A stretch of 64,000 nucleotides of DNA from Juglans regia. Taxonomy: Eukaryota > Streptophyta > Magnoliopsida > Fagales > Juglandaceae. A model generated the notes under the pieces. The model worked only from the letters and a program-made list of their open reading frames with translations. It had not been told where the DNA came from and did no database searches. Both the position numbers and the translations under genes were made by a program. This document shows positions 61,701 through 64,000 of this stretch, piece by piece (position 1 is the stretch's first letter; each line of letters opens with the position of its first letter). The DNA is taken from the NCBI RefSeq assembly GCF_001411555.2, contig NC_049904.1, positions 33,189,473 to 33,253,472 of the forward strand. The letters are read 5' to 3'.

Positions 61701-63374
61701 GGTTGGTTCGGTCCGGGACCCGTTCTTTCATTTTAAAAACTAGTCATAACCGGTTTGGTCTCGGTTTTATGTTTTCTAGGACCGGATCTGACCGGTTCGC
61801 ATATTTTTATATTTTTAATATTATATATAATTTTTATAAATTATAATTATATATGAAATAATGTTATATTATAATATATAACAGAAAATTTTAATTTTAA
61901 TTTTAAACATGAACATTTATTTGATCATATGTTTTAAATATAAAATATATATTAATTACATTTTATGGCTTAATAAATTCTCAACATATTCCTTTTGATA
62001 AATATATTAATAATACTAATATACATTAGTATATTAATTACTATATTATCACTAACATATAGTGATATTACTCTACCAATAGTATTACTATATACTAACT
62101 ATATACTAATAGTATTAGTGTATTACTAATATCTATATATATTAATATATATAAGTATAAGAGATTAGAGATTTAATATATATTAAAAACTGGAAAATCT
62201 GACCAAACCGGACCCGGTAAAACTGGAAGTACCGGTTTAGGAGGATAACCGGTGCGATATTGGTTTTTGAAAATGTTATACTGGTTCGATCCCAAAATTT
62301 GTCTAAAACTGGACCGGTTACACCCCCAAGTGTAAGAAACAACCCCTGGAGTTAACGTGTCGTTGAATGGTGCGGACTTCATTCCCCATCCTTGTTTGCA
62401 TGAAGAAATTTTCACGTCGACAAGAGGCTAACTCTTCTTCCACCATCTGTACCACCCATGTAGCCAATGCCCTACTTAAGACGATAAACGTAGCCATTCT
62501 TCTACTTCTTTCAGTGATGCGAACACTACTACCACCCTCCAACAAGAATGCGAAAGATTCTTCAATCGTAAACGCCTTTCACCCTCCATGTGGTGAAAGC
62601 AAAGATGACTCACTCAAGGGTGAGACAGCACTAGATTCTTCATCATTACGTTCAACCACAACATTACCTTGCTGGGGCTTATTTGATACTCTGTTGGATA
62701 CTTGCCAGAAAAGGGTTTCTTATATGGGATTGTGTGTGTGCATGAAAACTCGTGGAAATATTTTTATAGGAGAAATGCTAGACGTACAAAGAGAATTACA
62801 AATGTCTACTTACAAACTGACGTATTTTAATATGGTACGTCAGATTGTAATTGTTTTTATTATAAAGTAGATTTGACACATCAAGCTGTTACTTTGTAAG
62901 CTTCATTTTTGTAATATTCTTTGTAGGCCAAACATTTCTCGTATATTGACACATATACTTAGGTACCATGAGCTGCTATCTGTGTTTTTTTTTTTTTAAA
63001 TTTTTGTCCAAGACCATATTTGATGCTGTTATGCATATAATTAATTGAATTTCTTTCACTGTTGTTTGTAGTGCAATGAGGTTGTTGTTATCATCTTTTG
63101 TTCCTTGGAATTTTATCATTCTAATAGTTAATTTATTTGCATTATAGCGGGTCCTTGGCATTGTAATATCATATACTTTTCATAGTCTCGGCAGATGTCT
63201 GCTGTTTTTGATCATCATCCTCTTGTTTTCTCTTGAACAGATTACCTTGTTGATGAGGGCACAGAGTGCAATTCTACATCAGATTTACTATTAGAACGTA
63301 ATCGTGAGCAGAGCTTAGTTGATCTTTTGGTTCCTTCTTTGGTGTTACTGATCAACCTTTTGCAAAAATTACAG
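46716..63374 (+). CDS. VIR: VIRILIZER homologue, m6A methyltransferase complex scaffold (exons 1-15; gene continues past window)
   Basis: Exons: 46716-46790, 47095-47183, 47584-47707, 48762-49418, 49597-49968, 50060-50164, 50330-50512, 51235-51376, 51456-51637, 51750-51835, 51920-51968, 52526-52592, 53326-53810, 53886-53985, 63241-63374. Phases agree throughout, giving 950 codons of a protein usually over 2000 residues. The N-terminus [20 protein letters not shown] and [22 protein letters not shown] are diagnostic of plant VIR. The remainder is armadillo-like helical repeats ([32 protein letters not shown]). VIR scaffolds the nuclear writer with MTA, MTB, FIP37 and HAKAI that makes N6-methyladenosine on mRNA. 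Intron 14 is 9.26 kb through a retrotransposon insertion, yet its GT/AG sites and phase are intact. No further exon is evident in 63375-64000. Confidence 0.95.
48163..48275. repeat. Hairpin-forming inverted repeat in VIR intron 3
   Basis: Perfect 12-bp inverted ends TTTGTGCAGGCC / GGCCTGCACAAA. Inner arms (CCTTTTGAAAAAAGGTGGGAC against GTCCAACTTTTTTTTCAAAGG) also pair, so most of the 113 bp could fold back. It may be a MITE or a hairpin transcript source; nothing in the sequence decides. Confidence 0.6.
50645..51060 (-). mobile_element. LINE 3'-region fragment in VIR intron 7
   Basis: Starts with T-run and reads GAAATTTATTAGAAACCAAA then AAGTACACAGGAAGTGTACA, the same tail wording as other LINE 3' ends here but of a diverged subfamily. 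There is no coding remnant, and the right boundary is approximate. Confidence 0.5.
55728..55949. mobile_element. Tourist-like MITE inserted in LINE reverse transcriptase
   Basis: Flanked by TGA (55725-55727 and 55950-55952). Ends GGCCTCGTTTGTTTT and inverted GGGCTCATTTGTTTT. The interior is GATGAGATAAGTTGAGATGA, as at 39698. It cuts the RT between the [10 protein letters not shown] segment and the FADN box. Confidence 0.8.
57122..57369 (+). mobile_element. tRNA-derived SINE nested in LINE
   Basis: Flanked by AAGTTCCCGAAAACT (57107-57121) and AAGTTTCCAAAAACT (57370-57384), 13 of 15 matching. Box A-like TGACCCAAGTGG (57136-57147); box B is degenerate (around 57182-57199). Its head (CCCCAAGGGGTTGACCCAAG) is like that of the SINE at 38471 (CCCCTAGGGGTTGGCTTAAG), suggesting one family. 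Confidence 0.75.
58520..60321. mobile_element. Large hAT-like non-autonomous element nested in LINE ORF1
   Basis: The 8-bp TSD CACATAAG/CACATAAA (58512-58519 and 60322-60329) has 7 of 8 matching. The termini TAGGGGTGA are perfect inverted repeats (right end TCACCCCTA). Roughly 110 bp at each end carry GGTCCG/CGGACC arrays. The 1.8-kb body has no transposase ORF and is largely a degenerate TATAGTATAATAC-like array (59090-60160). Confidence 0.87.
59577..59728. mobile_element. MITE nested inside the hAT-like element
   Basis: Long imperfect inverted ends: left CTATATGCAGTTATTTTTGC, inverted right CTACATACAGTCACTTTTGT, both continuing into ACTCTTTGC. AACTC may be a short TSD. This is a third nesting level: MITE in hAT in LINE in the VIR intron. 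Confidence 0.6.
60380..62620 (-). pseudogene. LINE ORF1-like region, interrupted
   Basis: The central open part (60774-61637, 287 codons) is Gly/Ser/Thr/Pro-rich with [20 protein letters not shown] near its start, parallel to [12 protein letters not shown] of the ORF1 at 22490. The N-terminal part lies beyond the hAT-like element at 61655-62328 (62330-62600). The C-terminal part is beyond 58520. Apart from LINE ORF1 resemblance, no domain could be named. Confidence 0.6.
61655..62328. mobile_element. hAT-like non-autonomous element with ACCGG-type subterminal arrays
   Basis: Perfect 8-bp TSD AGTGTAAG (61647-61654 and 62329-62336). The left end TAGGGCTGTAAAAATAAACC and inverted right end TGGGGGTGTAACCGG form the TIR. 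Both ends are rich in ACCGGTT/AACCGG words, and the core is AT-rich. 674 bp, no ORF. Confidence 0.85.
62770..62940. mobile_element. MITE with ~33-bp terminal inverted repeats in VIR intron 14
   Basis: Left GAGAAATGCTAGACGTACAA and inverted right GAGAAATGTTTGGCCTACAA, extending through AGAGAATTACAAA/AGAATATTACAAA. It shares CGTCAGATTGTAA with the element at 31453. It lies just outside the LINE composite, in the original intron. Confidence 0.75.
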
Positions 63375-64000
63375 GTATGTCTTTTAAGAATCTGGCTTCT
63401 TAATTATGCACAGCTCCCTTATCTACTGTGGCCGTTTTAGGAATTTTCATTTCTTAGCATACATTTAATATTATTTCCTAGCAGTTCTTATTTGGAGGAC
63501 TCCTTACCTAATTTGCCTAGCCATTGGGACAGCCCTGCATGTGACATAGGTAGTTCAAAACCAATTTAACAAGCTTTGTTAAGTGGAAACTTCTCTTAAT
63601 TCTGGCCTCTAAGATGGAGCCATTTTTTTTAAAAAATAATCGTGGAACTGTTTGACTATCCTTATGTGTTGAAATTTAAAGGTTACATGAACCCAACACC
63701 TAGAACGCAAGTCGTTGAGTGAAATTGGCTCTACATAACATAAATAGACTAAGCTCTTTTCGTCTGATAACCTCTAGGATTTAAGCACTGTCCTCGCTCT
63801 AGAGCAGGTAAGTTTATATGGTGCTGCAAGAAAAGGTGTTTATGTGAGAATGTTGCAACAGAAATGGGTGACTGATGAAATTGTAGACCTGTTCAGATGC
63901 CGGGCAGTTGGTTTTTCATAATAATTAACCGAGAAGTTTAGGGTGTCTGCGTGGTCAGTTGCTGTCAAGTTCCGAGGAGCGTGCTGATAATGAACCTTTT
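63375..64000 (+). other. VIR intron 15 (start)
   Basis: Begins with GTATGT after exon 15. No open, VIR-like segment is visible before the window ends, so the next exon must lie to the right. Confidence 0.6.

Larger units (their letters stand above)
54016..62702 (-). mobile_element. LINE with nested elements filling VIR intron 14, 16-bp TSD
   Basis: TACTCTGTTGGATACT at 54016-54031 and 62687-62702 is a perfect target-site duplication. The inserted DNA is 54032-62686 (8655 bp). The LINE is on the minus strand: inverted poly(A)/GATAAG at 54032-54046, then ORF2 (54125-58256) and ORF1 remnants (58280-62600). Removing the nested hAT-like elements (58520-60321, 61655-62328), the SINE (57122-57369) and the MITE (55728-55949) leaves about 5.7 kb, the size of the LINE in TRAPPC8. 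It is antisense to VIR. Confidence 0.92.

Overview
This is a nuclear, intron-rich plant (eudicot) genomic window. All six protein-coding genes recognised are plant orthologues with canonical plant splice sites. Introns and intergenic DNA are AT-rich and full of L1-type LINE debris, tRNA-derived SINEs, hAT-like non-autonomous elements and small TIR elements. The gene sequences suggest a woody eudicot, perhaps Fagales, but that is an impression that I could not test.

Layout: 253-657 (+) last exon of an NF-YA transcription factor; 3359-5474 (+) plastid ribonucleoprotein CP33, whose last codons and 3' UTR are tandemly duplicated; 7943-12503 (-) TatD-type deoxyribonuclease, 12 exons; 13434-14872 (-) a SYP121/122-type plasma-membrane syntaxin, 2 exons; 16766-42159 (-) TRAPPC8 (TRAPPIII subunit), 28 exons over 25.4 kb; 46716 to beyond the window (+) VIRILIZER, the large scaffold of the m6A RNA methyltransferase complex, of which 15 exons (950 codons) are present. 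TRAPPC8 and VIR are divergent, with about 4.6 kb between their start codons. The reading frame of every host gene stays open across all splice junctions I assigned.

Mobile DNA: a nearly full-length L1-type LINE (22372-27839, +) lies antisense in TRAPPC8 intron 17. A second, 5'-truncated LINE (about 31676-35870, -) is in intron 10. Several short LINE pieces and a SINE are in intron 5. An 8.66-kb composite (54032-62686, -) fills VIR intron 14: a LINE with a 16-bp target-site duplication into which two hAT-like elements, a SINE and a Tourist-like MITE have inserted, with a further MITE inside one hAT element. All LINE ORFs are broken. Five minute insertions consist of little more than oligo(T) and the last few bases of the LINE 3' end, each flanked by its own target-site duplication.

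The genes do not form a pathway. TRAPPC8 and the syntaxin both act in membrane traffic, but the clustering looks incidental. I found no new enzyme system, CRISPR array or gene cluster. The most interesting material is the retrotransposition record, the hAT-like family with GGTCCG-type subterminal arrays, and two GC-AG introns that protein conservation supports.
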